From Bacillus cereus (lineage in GTDB: Bacteria; Bacillota; Bacilli; Bacillales; Bacillaceae_G), in contig NZ_NUOT01000027.1 of assembly GCF_002584535.1 (NCBI RefSeq), forward strand, positions 97,748 through 161,747: 64,000 bases of DNA. Reading direction: 5' to 3'. The translations under genes and the position numbers were made by a program. Numbering within the stretch: position 1 is the first letter of the stretch; each line of letters begins with the position of its first letter. The notes beneath the pieces were generated by a model that ran no database searches, was not told the origin of the DNA, and saw only the letters and a list, made by a program, of their open reading frames with translations. This document shows, in pieces, positions 24,598 to 34,871 of the stretch.

Positions 24598-25362
24598 TTA
24601 TAACTTCACCCAATATTGACTTCCATCAGGCGTTCGATCTAGAAAACCATATTCAATTAAATACCTTCTTAAAGTTACAAAGTCTGGATATACACTTTCC
24701 AAAACTTCATTCACTTCTTTTTCGGTGTACTTTTCGTTACTATTAAATTTTTTTATTAAATGACGTAATATAATTAATTTACGTTTTTGTTTTTTCGGAA
24801 ATTTCACCAGTGGACCGTCTAATCCTTCTGTAAAATGCAACTTTAAGACTTCATCATTTTCTTCTTCCGTAATATTGTACCGATCGTCCACCATCGTAGC
24901 TGTTCTATGAATGGGTACAAATTTAGATTGCACTTTTGATTTTTCTTCGGACAGTTGCATCAATGCTAAAAATACTTTCGCTTGCTTCATCCTCTCACGC
25001 AATGTGAATCGATGATTACGTATTGTCGACGTGCTTCCCCCATCCAGCTCTTTCACAATTTCTTTATCATTAAATCCCATGTAAAAAAATTGAACCATCT
25101 TCTTTTGCAAATCCGTTAAACCTGTATATTTTTTATCCAGATTCAATAAATAGTCAAACATAGATGTATGCTCATTTTGAATGTGTAATTGTACAAACTT
25201 CTCGGCTTCATATAAAACCTGATTATCTTGATAAATTACACCTTTTATAAAACTTTCTCCGCATGCTAAACAAGTATATTCTTCTGTGTCCTCTTCAAAT
25301 ATATATCCTTTTTTTAGTTCTTTAATGGAAGCATCCCAAAACTTCTCAGAAATATCATTCAT
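24598..25362 (-). CDS. DUF2087 transcriptional regulator with LuxR-type helix-turn-helix
   Basis: The 254-residue protein starts with a small zinc-finger-like part (CLACGES, with a paired histidine in HIQNEHT). A helix-turn-helix follows (TDLQKKMVQFFYMGFNDKEI), and the C-terminal DUF2087 domain includes FPKKQKRKLIILRHL and ends YGFLDRTPDGSQYWV. ATG at 25362 was chosen over an upstream TTG that abuts the ribosome site GGAGG. It forms a two-gene unit with the GIY-YIG protein. The target is unknown. Confidence 0.8.
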   Translation of the reverse strand: MNDISEKFWDASIKELKKGYIFEEDTEEYTCLACGESFIKGVIYQDNQVLYEAEKFVQLHIQNEHTSMFDYLLNLDKKYTGLTDLQKKMVQFFYMGFNDKEIVKELDGGSTSTIRNHRFTLRERMKQAKVFLALMQLSEEKSKVQSKFVPIHRTATMVDDRYNITEEENDEVLKLHFTEGLDGPLVKFPKKQKRKLIILRHLIKKFNSNEKYTEKEVNEVLESVYPDFVTLRRYLIEYGFLDRTPDGSQYWVKL

Positions 25363-25643
25363 ACCAAACAATCCTCCAAACGGTTTATTAAAAACGCAAA
25401 CAAATCACAATATCGTTTACCCTTACTGAATCATCTTATCACAAACAAAATAAACTTTTCAACAAAGGAATGAACTTGTCAAAAGATAAATGCCCAAACC
25501 TGAAAATAATAAATAAATTTATAGTGAAAACCATTTTTGATCACAATAGAAATATAGAATCGTATTTCTATTATGATGCCACTCTCCATCTTCAGAATTG
25601 CATATACTATTAATAATTAAGAGAATAGAAATTCTATTCGAGA

Positions 25644-25678
25644 AAAAAGCCAAGATTCAAATAGAATCTTGGCTTTTT
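25644..25678 (-). terminator. Terminator after fumC
   Basis: The perfect 15-bp stem AAAAAGCCAAGATTC/GAATCTTGGCTTTTT has a 5-base loop and is followed by T-rich sequence. The rest of the 330-base gap up to 24598's gene shows only AT-rich promoter-like sequence. Confidence 0.92.
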
Positions 25679-25692
25679 ATTGTCCACTCTAA

Positions 25693-27081
25693 TTATTCCT
25701 TCGGTGCAATCATTTTCTTTGGATCTACAATCTCATCAAATTGTTTTTCCGTTAATAACCCCGATTGTAATGCTGCTTCTTTTAATGTTAATCCCTCTTT
25801 ATGAGCATGCTTCGCAATTTTCGCCGCATTTTCATAACCGATATGTGGATTTAATGCTGTAACAAGCATTAAAGAACGATTTACGTTTTGGTTAATCACT
25901 TCTTCATTTGCTTCGATACCAACCGCACATTTGTCGTTAAATGAAACTGTCGCATCGGCTAATAAACGAGCAGATTGTAAGAAGTTATATGCGATTACTG
26001 GTTTAAATACATTTAGTTCAAAGTTACCTTGGCTCGCTGCAAATCCGATGGTTGTGTCATTTCCCATAACTTGTGCCACTACCATTGTTAATGCTTCACT
26101 TTGTGTTGGATTTACTTTCCCTGGCATAATAGAGCTTCCTGGCTCATTCGCAGGAATAATAATTTCACCGAGACCACTACGTGGGCCGCTTGCAAGCCAA
26201 CGTACATCATTTGCAATCTTCATTAAATCCGCTGCCAATGCTTTTAACGCACCATGTGCAAACACAACCTCATCATGACTTGTTAATGCATGAAACTTAT
26301 TTGGTGCTGATACAAATTGCTTTCCTGTAAACTGACTAATTTCCTCTGCAACCATCTCACCAAATTTAGGATGTGCATTAATGCCTGTTCCAACTGCAGT
26401 ACCCCCAATTGCAAGTTCTTTCATATATGTATTGCTATCCGCAATCATACGCTCCGTTTTTTCAAGCATACGGTGCCACCCACTAATTTCTTGTCCTAAC
26501 GTTAAAGGTGTTGCATCTTGCAAATGCGTACGTCCGATTTTAATAATATTTTGAAACTCATTTACTTTTTTCTCTAATGTTGCTTTTAACTTTGTAATTG
26601 CCGGTAGCACTTGGTCTTCCACTGCAATCAAACAAGCAACATGAAGCGCTGTTGGGAATGTATCATTTGAACTTTGGGACATGTTCACATCATCATTTGG
26701 ATGAATATGTACAGCAAGTCCTTTCTCTTCTAAAATTTGATTCCCACGGTTGGCGATTACTTCATTCACGTTCATATTCGATTGTGTTCCGCTACCTGTT
26801 TGCCATACAACAAGCGGGAAATGTTCATTCCATTTTCCTGCTAGAATTTCATCAGCTGCTTCTACAATCGCCTGAGCTTTTTCTTCCGATAACTTTCCTA
26901 ATTTGTAATTACTAATGGCTGCACTTTTCTTTAAAATTGCAAATGCTTGTACAATCTCAATCGGCATATGCTCCGTTCCAATTGGAAAGTTTTCTTTACT
27001 ACGCTGTGTTTGTGCGGCCCATAATTTATCAGTTGGAACTTTCATTTCTCCTAATGTATCTCTTTCAATTCTGTATTCCAT
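25693..27081 (-). CDS. fumC: Class II fumarate hydratase
   Basis: It interconverts fumarate and malate in the TCA cycle. The 462-residue protein has the superfamily signature [12 protein letters not shown] near residue 317, the active-site region [17 protein letters not shown], and the N-terminus [25 protein letters not shown] typical of FumC/CitG. ATG at 27081 follows AAGGGGA; the 11-codon longer frame has no ribosome site. It is a monocistronic gene with a strong terminator. Confidence 0.93.
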   Translation of the reverse strand: MEYRIERDTLGEMKVPTDKLWAAQTQRSKENFPIGTEHMPIEIVQAFAILKKSAAISNYKLGKLSEEKAQAIVEAADEILAGKWNEHFPLVVWQTGSGTQSNMNVNEVIANRGNQILEEKGLAVHIHPNDDVNMSQSSNDTFPTALHVACLIAVEDQVLPAITKLKATLEKKVNEFQNIIKIGRTHLQDATPLTLGQEISGWHRMLEKTERMIADSNTYMKELAIGGTAVGTGINAHPKFGEMVAEEISQFTGKQFVSAPNKFHALTSHDEVVFAHGALKALAADLMKIANDVRWLASGPRSGLGEIIIPANEPGSSIMPGKVNPTQSEALTMVVAQVMGNDTTIGFAASQGNFELNVFKPVIAYNFLQSARLLADATVSFNDKCAVGIEANEEVINQNVNRSLMLVTALNPHIGYENAAKIAKHAHKEGLTLKEAALQSGLLTEKQFDEIVDPKKMIAPKE

Positions 27082-27189
27082 GTTTTCATCCCCTTGATAA
27101 TAAAATAGATACATTTTTATTGTAACAGACTTCCCTTTAAACGATAAGGATTCTCACCTGTATTTATTGATAATTCTATATTTACTAAA

Positions 27190-27975
27190 TTATATTTCAG
27201 ATGAATCAGAAGATAAGAACCAACCACAAACGCCAATCGTAATTAATACGATATAAAAAATAGCTTTCCACGTAGCGGATTGAGGGAAATCCTTATCGAT
27301 TATTCCAACCATAGGGTGCGCCAGTGTTGAAACAATAAGTTTTACGCCGACCCATCCAACAATCATAAAAGCTGCCGTTTCAAGGCCAGGTCTTTCACGC
27401 AATAACTTCACAAAGTAAGTAGCCGCGAATCTCATAATAATTAAACCAATCATTCCACCAGTTAAAATAACAAAAAATCTTCCTGCATCAAGACCACCTA
27501 TCATCCCTTTATTTAGTGGTGTAATGGTTAATGTAAGAGCTACTGCAGCTAAGATTGAATCGATCGCAAATGCAATATCTGTAACCTCGACTTTCAGAAC
27601 TGTTAACCAAAAACTACTTTTCTTTTTCGGAGTATTTTCTTCCATCCCTTTTTCTTGCTCTCCGTGCATTTCTCTTTGCCACTTCTTTTGCCGATATATT
27701 TTAACTAAACTTCTAGCAGAAAGAAACAATAAATAAATCGCTCCTACCGCTTGCATCTGCCATACATTCACAAGAAATGAAATTAAAAATAATGAGACGA
27801 ATCGAAATATAAACGCACCGAATAATCCATAAAACAAAGCTTTTTTTCTATCATCTTCAGATAAATGTCTAACCATAATAGCAAGTACAAGAGCATTATC
27901 TGCAGATAAAACTCCTTCTAATGCAATAAGAATTAATATAACTCCTCCATACTCCAGCAGTAGCGATTCAGTCAT
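27190..27975 (-). CDS. TerC family membrane protein (YceF-like)
   Basis: The 261-residue protein has seven or more helices with the TerC acidic motifs GVLSADNALVLA (about residue 24) and VEVTDIAFAIDSILAA (about residue 125). Members in B. subtilis (YceF, YkoY) have been linked to manganese export for metal loading of secreted enzymes; others are linked to tellurite resistance. ATG at 27975 has AGGAGG 4 bases upstream. I looked for a manganese riboswitch upstream and did not see one. Confidence 0.85.
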   Translation of the reverse strand: MTESLLLEYGGVILILIALEGVLSADNALVLAIMVRHLSEDDRKKALFYGLFGAFIFRFVSLFLISFLVNVWQMQAVGAIYLLFLSARSLVKIYRQKKWQREMHGEQEKGMEENTPKKKSSFWLTVLKVEVTDIAFAIDSILAAVALTLTITPLNKGMIGGLDAGRFFVILTGGMIGLIIMRFAATYFVKLLRERPGLETAAFMIVGWVGVKLIVSTLAHPMVGIIDKDFPQSATWKAIFYIVLITIGVCGWFLSSDSSEI

Positions 27976-28051
27976 CTCTCTCCTCCTGTTTTTGATACTA
28001 TATATTTTGCTTTTTGATAGGGGAAATATACGAATATCACCAGAAACTAAA

Positions 28052-28084
28052 CACCCCATAAGTTCGCATTGAACTTATGGGGTG
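28052..28084. other. Strong hairpin upstream of the TerC gene
   Basis: The perfect 14-bp stem CACCCCATAAGTTC/GAACTTATGGGGTG has a 5-base loop but no clear T-run on either side. It may be a weak terminator for the gene at 28209 or a structure in the TerC leader. Confidence 0.6.
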
Positions 28085-28208
28085 ACTTAGTACTATAGGA
28101 TAAAAATTTCTAACAAATCAACGAAAGAGATAGTTTTATACTTTGCTGAAGTGTTCAGTCTTCACACTCTTCTTACATAATACATATCCTAATTCCTTTA
28201 TTTGCACT

Positions 28209-28556
28209 CTATTTTTCACCTGATGTAGTTTCTAGTGATCTAAACGTTAAACATCCAGAAACAATATATATAACTCCTGGAAACAACAATGCATCATATG
28301 AAAAGAGTATGGAGATGATACCAATAGTAAGCATTACACTTCCATATAACCTATTGTTCATTTTATTGACACAACAAGAAATTACAATAGCTAAAATCTG
28401 TATAAGAAAAACCACGAGCGCCCCATAGGCTTGAGCTTTCCAAGAATCATCAATAACTGACCTAAAACTATACATAATAAAAAGAAAAAATGATATACAA
28501 GCTCCTACTATAGAAGCAACTAGTCCTGTTACCAATTCAACAGTACGTTTTTTCAA
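28209..28556 (-). CDS. DUF4064-like small membrane protein
   Basis: The 115-residue protein has four predicted helices, beginning KKRTVELVTGLVASIVGA, as in DUF4064 proteins. The TTG at 28556 is chosen because GGAGGG stands 8 bases before it; the longer ATG frame has no ribosome site. Its function is unknown. It is a single gene, possibly ending at the hairpin 28052-28084. Confidence 0.65.
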   Translation of the reverse strand: MKKRTVELVTGLVASIVGACISFFLFIMYSFRSVIDDSWKAQAYGALVVFLIQILAIVISCCVNKMNNRLYGSVMLTIGIISILFSYDALLFPGVIYIVSGCLTFRSLETTSGEK

Positions 28557-28850
28557 TCTATACGCCCTCCAATATGGAAAAATTGCAAAATTCCCCAATA
28601 AACATAACAAACTAAATTACAATAATTTGTTATGTTTTGTCGAATAGAAAATAAAAAACACTAATTCCCCCGCAAAATCCTTATAACTTACCAATAATCA
28701 CACCTATAAAAACTAAAAATTCAGCCGTTCAAATTACAACCATATATCATATGAAAGTTTGCTGAAAAAACATATCTTATTTGGCTCTCATTTTACTTTA
28801 CAAATTATAGAGATTTTATTTTTAGTAGTTTATCTATCATATAGTTTATA

Positions 28851-28890
28851 AAAAAAATCATCCTCTGCTATACGCAAAGGATGATTTTTT
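28851..28890 (-). terminator. Terminator after the NhaC-type antiporter gene
   Basis: The stem AAAATCATCCT/AGGATGATTTT is followed by T-rich sequence on the minus strand. The rest of the 28557-28850 gap is AT-rich with no convincing gene. Confidence 0.85.
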
Positions 28891-28896
28891 CTTATC

Positions 28897-30300
28897 TTAT
28901 GATGCTTGTTTTCCTTTTTCAGCATCATCAACATACCAAATGAATTTTCCTGTATATCCATATATAACTGCTAATGCTAAGGATACAAAGCTCATCCACA
29001 TAAATGGAACATATGATAATGTGGAAACACCTAGTATACCAGCCATAAAGATACCATTATCAGACCATGGAACCATACCCGAAGTTAATGTCCCACCTAC
29101 TTCTGAGTTACGCGCTAATATACGGCGATCTAGTTTTAATTTATCATAGCTGTCTTGCATAATTTTTGGCGTTAAAATAAGTGATACGTACATTGCACAA
29201 CCGAATACGTTTGCCAAGAAAGCAACGATTAATGTGGACAACGTTACATTTCCTGCAGAGTTTAGTTTCTTCTCAAATTTTGATACGATTACTTTTAAAA
29301 CGCCGAGTTTTTCAAGTAATCCTCCGAAACCTAATCCGAAAATAATAACAGCTACTGAACTTAGCATACCATTGATTCCACCGCGATTTAGCAACTTATC
29401 AATGAAGTCCACACCTGATTCAATAGAGAAACCGTTATATGCTGTTCCAATTGCATCTCCAAAATTCATACCTTGGAAAAGCGTTGCCCAAATTGCACCG
29501 AGAAGCGCTCCCATTGCAATTGTTGGCATTGATGGTTTTTTCATTGCTAATAGTACAATAACAATAACCGCTGGAACAAGCATCCATATTTTAATATCAA
29601 AGTGCTTTAATAAAGCTTCTTTTAAAAACTCCACTTTATTTAAATCAACATTATCTCCACCATACATCCATCCGGCAACTGTAAACATAATACCAGTAAT
29701 AATATATGCCGGTATATCTAATACAAACATCGCGCGAACGTGTGCAATAACATCTACTTTTGCCATTGAGGCAGCAAGTACTGTACTATCAGAAAGTGGG
29801 GATAACTTATCTCCAAAGTATGCCCCTGAAAGTACCGCTCCAGCAACTAGTGGAAGCGGTAAGCCAAGACCTTCACCGATTGCCATCATGGCAATACCAG
29901 CTGTACCAACTGTTCCCCACGATGTACCTGTTGCAATAGAAGTAATTGAACAAATAATTAAGGTTGCTAATAAGAAGATACTCGGATGAATAAATTCTAA
30001 TCCGTAGTAAATCAATGTCGGTACAACACCGCCAGCAATCCATGTTCCAATTAGTGCTCCTACAGCAACTAAAATAAGAACAGCTTCTAATCCATTGGAA
30101 ATTCCTTTCGTAATTGCATCTTGCAATTCTTGATAACGAAACCCTAACCTTAGTCCAAGCGCAATTACTAAAAACCATGAAATAAATAGCGCTAATTGAA
30201 TCGGCAAATTAAAGATCGTTTGAAAGGAAAAGACAACTGCAAGAAACAGTAATAAAAGAATAATGATTTCTGGAATCGATGGTAATCTTACACTTTTCAT
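28897..30300 (-). CDS. NhaC family Na+/H+ (or malate/lactate) antiporter
   Basis: The 467-residue membrane protein has about eleven helices and the NhaC-family segments GTSWGTVGTAG (near residue 133), AVLSGAYFGDKLSPLSDST (near residue 160) and NSEVGGTLTSGMVPWSDNG (near residue 405). The family includes Na+/H+ antiporters and the malate/lactate exchanger MleN; I cannot separate these by sequence alone. ATG at 30300 follows GGAG. It is a single gene. Confidence 0.87.
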   Translation of the reverse strand: MKSVRLPSIPEIIILLLLFLAVVFSFQTIFNLPIQLALFISWFLVIALGLRLGFRYQELQDAITKGISNGLEAVLILVAVGALIGTWIAGGVVPTLIYYGLEFIHPSIFLLATLIICSITSIATGTSWGTVGTAGIAMMAIGEGLGLPLPLVAGAVLSGAYFGDKLSPLSDSTVLAASMAKVDVIAHVRAMFVLDIPAYIITGIMFTVAGWMYGGDNVDLNKVEFLKEALLKHFDIKIWMLVPAVIVIVLLAMKKPSMPTIAMGALLGAIWATLFQGMNFGDAIGTAYNGFSIESGVDFIDKLLNRGGINGMLSSVAVIIFGLGFGGLLEKLGVLKVIVSKFEKKLNSAGNVTLSTLIVAFLANVFGCAMYVSLILTPKIMQDSYDKLKLDRRILARNSEVGGTLTSGMVPWSDNGIFMAGILGVSTLSYVPFMWMSFVSLALAVIYGYTGKFIWYVDDAEKGKQAS

Positions 30301-30529
30301 TTGCTTCTCTCCTTACAAGTCGATAATATGATATATGTCGCCTAATATGTACTTTTACATACAATGCATAACGACAAACTATAATTTTCACATTATTCCG
30401 ATTTGTTTTTTTAGTATAATAAATATACACCTTTTCTATTGTAAAAGTAGAGCTGATATTTCGCAATGAAAATTATAAAAAATATTGTATTTTTATTTAC
30501 AATTAACAAAAACAAGTAAAAAATCCCTA

Positions 30530-30571
30530 AAAAAAGAAACAGTTGAGCAAAATTGTTCAACTGTTTCTCTT
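30530..30571 (-). terminator. Terminator downstream of the siderophore-type operon
   Basis: The stem GAAACAGTTGA/TCAACTGTTTC is followed by a run of T on the minus strand. It would end the transcript carrying the racemase-like gene. Confidence 0.85.
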
Positions 30572-30591
30572 TTTATCACTTCACGACCTAC

Positions 30592-30702
30592 TTATTGATT
30601 ATGCACTTCTTTTTCTTCTTCAATTAAAACATTTAATATATACGTATATTGTTTTACAAATTCAATATATGTAACACGCGCTCGATTGATGAGAGTTCGT
30701 AA
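30592..30702 (-). pseudogene. Short coding remnant downstream of the racemase-like gene
   Basis: A 36-codon open stretch without a start codon encodes a plausible helical tail (RARVTYIEFVKQYTYILNV then acidic EEEKEVHNQ). A second frame just upstream (GTG at about 30714, TPNNYELSSIERV) could be its start if one frameshift is assumed. I do not recognise the family; it may be a broken small gene. Confidence 0.3.
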
Positions 30703-30732
30703 TTATTGGGGGTCACGAATCAAAATTTCACT

Positions 30733-31830
30733 TTATAGAACAAGCACTTTTTGTAACACATCATCTAATACATATTGTTTGTGTACAAGTGAAGAAACCA
30801 TACCGCTTTGCATCCCTCTATATGCTGGAAGAAACGTAATTATATCGCCTACTCGATATGTCTCACTATCTGTTATATCAATGATTAAATGATCACTACT
30901 TCCGCCAAGAATCTCGATATGCCCATCAAGTGGATATAGCCCACTAATATCAAGATCTTGTCGACCAATCGCAACAATGGCTCGCAATCGTTCTCCTTTT
31001 TCTTCAAAACATGGAACTTGACCGAAAGCGTTTTTTCCAATCACACCTCTAGGCATCGAAGGCTTTCTTTTAACCTCAATAATCTCAGCTTCTACTGAAA
31101 ATATATCTTGGTACATAAAAGGAATGTTCTTCCCATATGCTGTTTCTTTCCCAAGAAAAATAGCCTCACCAATACGAAGAGAATTGACCCGCCCTATTTC
31201 TTTCCTTTGTAAGATAAGCGGTAAGGAACTGGAGTTTCCACCCGAAATAATGGAAAGTGGCTGCGCGATTGTTTCTTCCACTAGCTCAGTCAATTGTGTT
31301 AGCTCTAGCAAAGAAGATTCAGTTGGAATCACACCGCTAAAACAAGTAAAATTGGCTCCAATACCAACAAGCTCTATCCCCTGTATCCCCACTACTCTTT
31401 GGGCAATCTCCACCATTTGCACAGGCAACATACCTTCGCGAAGGTCTCCTAAATCTACCATTAAAATGATCTGATGTATTTTCCCATATTTCGTCGCAGC
31501 CCTTCCCAATGCCTCAATCACGCAGAGTTCAGAATTCAAACTTATATCTGCAGTTAGAACTGTCTCCTCTACTTCTGATAAAGCTGGTGTTCTAATTAAA
31601 AGAAGTTCCGCACTGTTTCCCATCATTTTACGGATTTTATGAAGATGCTGTAATCTTGAATCTGCAAATTTTGTAAATCCAGCTTCTTTCAAAATTCCGA
31701 TTACTTGTGTTGCAGCACTTACTCCTTTTGTAACTGGAAAACATGAAACATTTGCATGCTCACATAATCGTTTTATCATAATGGCATTATGCTTTAGTTT
31801 TGAAAGGTTTATTTTCATGATGGGCCGCAT
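30733..31830 (-). CDS. Ornithine/alanine racemase-like PLP enzyme (SfaC-like)
   Basis: The 365-residue protein is a fold-type III PLP enzyme of the alanine-racemase N-terminal family. The PLP lysine is expected at K35 in CFPVTKG, a form seen in ornithine racemases. The C-terminal part is a beta domain ending in GDIITFLPAYRGMQSGMVS. ATG at 31830 has GGAGG 7 bases upstream. It is 11 bases downstream of an IucA/IucC synthetase gene. In staphylococci SfaC of this family supplies D-ornithine for staphyloferrin A, and I infer a similar role here. Confidence 0.8.
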   Translation of the reverse strand: MRPIMKINLSKLKHNAIMIKRLCEHANVSCFPVTKGVSAATQVIGILKEAGFTKFADSRLQHLHKIRKMMGNSAELLLIRTPALSEVEETVLTADISLNSELCVIEALGRAATKYGKIHQIILMVDLGDLREGMLPVQMVEIAQRVVGIQGIELVGIGANFTCFSGVIPTESSLLELTQLTELVEETIAQPLSIISGGNSSSLPLILQRKEIGRVNSLRIGEAIFLGKETAYGKNIPFMYQDIFSVEAEIIEVKRKPSMPRGVIGKNAFGQVPCFEEKGERLRAIVAIGRQDLDISGLYPLDGHIEILGGSSDHLIIDITDSETYRVGDIITFLPAYRGMQSGMVSSLVHKQYVLDDVLQKVLVL

Positions 31831-31841
31831 TTTTATTCCTC

Positions 31842-33641
31842 CTACATACAAAGTGGATTGGGGAAATTTGTATATAAATACGATTTCGCTTGATCATGTA
31901 TTCTCATCGAAAATAATGCCTTAGTCTCAATACAAGGTGCAAATATTGCTGCTCGTTGCTCTTCTGTTACCCCTACCATAAAATCTTCCACCACAGCTGC
32001 AACAATTCTCCACAACTCTTTTTCCTGTATATCATCAACTGCTCGAGCCAATGTAAATAGCAAATCCCCAAAATGATTTTGCAATACAGAATGAATAAAC
32101 TTGTTATATACTTCAGTCATATTCTCTGTAAATAATGCTGCTTCTTTCATAATCGAGAGGTCTATCAATTCCGCCAATTTCTCTTTATAAATTCTTACTC
32201 CACCAAGATCACGAATGAGAATACGTTGTACTTCACCATTTTTTGTCACAATAATAGAATTTTGCATATGTCCTTCTAGGGCAATCCCATATCGTACAAC
32301 AAGTTCTAACAATGGCAACATCACTTTCTCAGTATAATGAGCAATATAATAGAATATCTCTTTTTTACCGATTTCCTCTTTGTCAAAATATGTACGCATT
32401 ATATCTAAAATGACAGATTCGTTTTCTTTTAATGGATTATCGGCTGTTAAACTTGCACCAACCCATAATAATTCTCCTTCTCTTCTATACTGATTGGGAT
32501 CATCCCGTAAAATAAATGCTAAATTACGTCCTAAATCCCTAGTATTCGGTTTAGAAAAATAGGCTCCTACTCGTTCCCTTACAACAACAATAGACTGCTC
32601 TAAATTTTGTTCCTTTGTATAGATGCCATCTAATACTTTTGATAATAGTGGGCCATTTACTGTTATTTCTGGTGACACGGTACGAACTGCACTCGTTGCT
32701 TGCGCTCGCACTGGAAGTTTCACGTGATATGGTAATTTTAATACATTCATTGTTCGAAATGATAATGTTGCACGTGAAGATAGTTGATATGGCACTGGAA
32801 TAATCCACCCCTCTTCTAACTCTGAACCATATTCTTCTTGTAATACATGTTCATACTGCCATGGGTGAATGAGAAATGGATAATAATCTTCCATTCTTTT
32901 TTCTTTATTTACAAGTAATGTGTGCACTGCTTCATATAACTCTGGTGAATTTTCATATATAAGTGGTTTCTGCATGTGATCTCCGGTTACTTCAGCTACT
33001 TCTTTATGAACGAGAAGAACATGTAACGGAACAACATGTTCAAATTCTGGTGCATACAATTTCACTTCTTCTCTTGATAAACCAAGTTTCGTTTTCGTAG
33101 ATGGATGAAGCGGATGTCCCTCAATAACAAGTGATTCCGTATAAGTAAGCTCATCAAATGGTATACATGCTTGTAAAGCTTTTAAAAATTGATATAAATT
33201 GTTAGGCTTTGTTTTTGTTGCAAACAAAACGTTTGTCTCTAATTGTTGTTTCACCCATTCTTGTTTCCGATTCCATGCTTCGTATGCTAGTGCTAAATTG
33301 GTTACACTGTTTTCCAATTCTTCTTGTAAAGACTGTGAAATATGAATACGAAAGAACGGGGCAACTTCTTCCCAAAACATTGACAATGAATCAATCCACC
33401 GTATATGTCCACGAACTTTAAAACGAATTGGGAATATAAACTCGTATCGTTCAAACGCTCCCTCTTGTTTTACTTCTAACAATAATTCCGCATCGTTCAT
33501 ACTATCTACAATCTCTATGCCATGCTCATGTTTCAATATTGCACAGTTCTCTTGTAGCACTTTCTCTCGAATCAATGCATTGCAAAAACGATTTAAAATA
33601 CTACGTTCTGCTTTTACTCTATTAACTTGTTTTCTTTGCAT
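31842..33641 (-). CDS. IucA/IucC family siderophore synthetase (SfaB-like)
   Basis: This NRPS-independent siderophore synthetase uses ATP to join a carboxylate such as citrate to an amine. The 599-residue protein has the family motifs GHPLHPSTKTKLG (near residue 175), LIHPWQYEH, FRTMNV, and the FhuF-like second half with EGHMQNSIIV and IRDLGGVRI. ATG at 33641 overlaps the end of the exporter gene, so translation is coupled. Position between exporter and racemase genes matches sfaB of the staphyloferrin A locus. Assignment to a particular acyl donor is inference. Confidence 0.85.
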   Translation of the reverse strand: MQRKQVNRVKAERSILNRFCNALIREKVLQENCAILKHEHGIEIVDSMNDAELLLEVKQEGAFERYEFIFPIRFKVRGHIRWIDSLSMFWEEVAPFFRIHISQSLQEELENSVTNLALAYEAWNRKQEWVKQQLETNVLFATKTKPNNLYQFLKALQACIPFDELTYTESLVIEGHPLHPSTKTKLGLSREEVKLYAPEFEHVVPLHVLLVHKEVAEVTGDHMQKPLIYENSPELYEAVHTLLVNKEKRMEDYYPFLIHPWQYEHVLQEEYGSELEEGWIIPVPYQLSSRATLSFRTMNVLKLPYHVKLPVRAQATSAVRTVSPEITVNGPLLSKVLDGIYTKEQNLEQSIVVVRERVGAYFSKPNTRDLGRNLAFILRDDPNQYRREGELLWVGASLTADNPLKENESVILDIMRTYFDKEEIGKKEIFYYIAHYTEKVMLPLLELVVRYGIALEGHMQNSIIVTKNGEVQRILIRDLGGVRIYKEKLAELIDLSIMKEAALFTENMTEVYNKFIHSVLQNHFGDLLFTLARAVDDIQEKELWRIVAAVVEDFMVGVTEEQRAAIFAPCIETKALFSMRIHDQAKSYLYTNFPNPLCM

Positions 33642-34824
33642 GGACAAATTCCTTCACCTTTCCTTTTTGCTGTTTCAGTTTTATAAATTGAAATAAAGAC
33701 GGGATCATACATATAACTCCCATTAAAATAAATGTTTGAGCAATACCAACATATTCAATGGAATAACTAACTAAAATAGAACCAAGTGGTATCATCCCTC
33801 GATCCATCAGTACTACACTAAGCATAAGTCCCCTCTCTTCTTCACGGACATGATGCTGAAAATAGACACGGTTACTTGATCGTAATAACTGACCAAATAG
33901 ACCAATAGAAAATAAAAGAATAAAAAATACATATATATTACTAACAATCAGTAGTGCTAAAGAAATTGAAAATGCAATTAAGCTAACATTATACAGGCGT
34001 ACTTCTGAAATATATGTCAATGCTTTTGGAAGAATCACAGTAGCTATGATTGCACCAATTGCAGCTGATGACATAGCGATTCCAAACACTTCTGCTTTTC
34101 CCGTAAATTGCTTTGAAACAAGCGCTGGTAAAACCGATGTATAGGAAAAACCAAAAGCCATTGTAATAAGTGATGTCACAAAGATATTTCTTCCCATTTT
34201 GTCATAAGAAAAATATGCAGCAATTTGTTCCCAACTCGCTTTTTTCTTTTCTTTTCGCTTTTTCATTTGGTGATCTTTCATTGGTATCACAAGAATCCAA
34301 GCAATAAGTGCACAAACAGCCTGCATCATAAATGTTAATTCGATATGCCCTGCTGCAATAAGAAATCCTGCTAATGCCGGCCCAGTTGATCGACAAACAT
34401 TCATGACAAATGAATGCATGGAAATCAGTTTGCTAATTTGATTATTTGTATCAATATCTGAAAGAAGTGTATTCCGGTTTGGTGTTTCTAATGCACTAAT
34501 GACCCCACGAATAAATGAAAAAAGTAAAAAGATAAAATATGAAGGAGTAACTAAAGCAACATAAACCGCAAGTAAAGTTGTCAATACAAATCCCCATAAG
34601 GAATATGATTTCATTAATTTGACACGTGGATACAAATCACAAAGCTTTCCTGCATAAACACTAAATAATACGATTGGAATGAGTCGTACAAAGTTTAACC
34701 ATCCTAAATATGTCGCGCTATGGTACAAATCATAGACATACCAATTAATAGCAGTCATTCCGAGCCAATTCCCCATAAACAAAAAAAATGAACTACCAAA
34801 AAACAGTTTTCGAATAAGAATCAC
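33622..34824 (-). CDS. MFS exporter (SfaA-like), probable siderophore efflux
   Basis: The protein of about 400 residues has twelve predicted helices and MFS loop motifs (for example GKLCDLYPRVKLMKS and FIRGVISALETPNRNT). It is first in the minus-strand unit with an IucA/IucC synthetase and a racemase-like gene, the place of SfaA, which exports staphyloferrin A. The start is uncertain: the frame stays open to a GTG at 34887 inside the Fur box, a GTG at 34824 has no ribosome site, and an ATT at 34815 has GAGGTGA at ideal distance. I give 34824 as a compromise. Confidence 0.83.
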   Translation of the reverse strand: MILIRKLFFGSSFFLFMGNWLGMTAINWYVYDLYHSATYLGWLNFVRLIPIVLFSVYAGKLCDLYPRVKLMKSYSLWGFVLTTLLAVYVALVTPSYFIFLLFSFIRGVISALETPNRNTLLSDIDTNNQISKLISMHSFVMNVCRSTGPALAGFLIAAGHIELTFMMQAVCALIAWILVIPMKDHQMKKRKEKKKASWEQIAAYFSYDKMGRNIFVTSLITMAFGFSYTSVLPALVSKQFTGKAEVFGIAMSSAAIGAIIATVILPKALTYISEVRLYNVSLIAFSISLALLIVSNIYVFFILLFSIGLFGQLLRSSNRVYFQHHVREEERGLMLSVVLMDRGMIPLGSILVSYSIEYVGIAQTFILMGVICMIPSLFQFIKLKQQKGKVKEFVHAKKTS

Positions 34825-34871
34825 CTCAAATTTTTTGTTGCATTTTTTAATCCACTCTTTATAATTGAAAT

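Noticed and set aside
27976-28140. Possible manganese (yybP-ykoY) riboswitch before the TerC gene
   Set aside because: The region has a strong hairpin but lacks the conserved sequence blocks of that riboswitch.
29234-29989. Plus-strand open frame of 251 codons
   Set aside because: It is a full antisense shadow of the NhaC-type antiporter gene.
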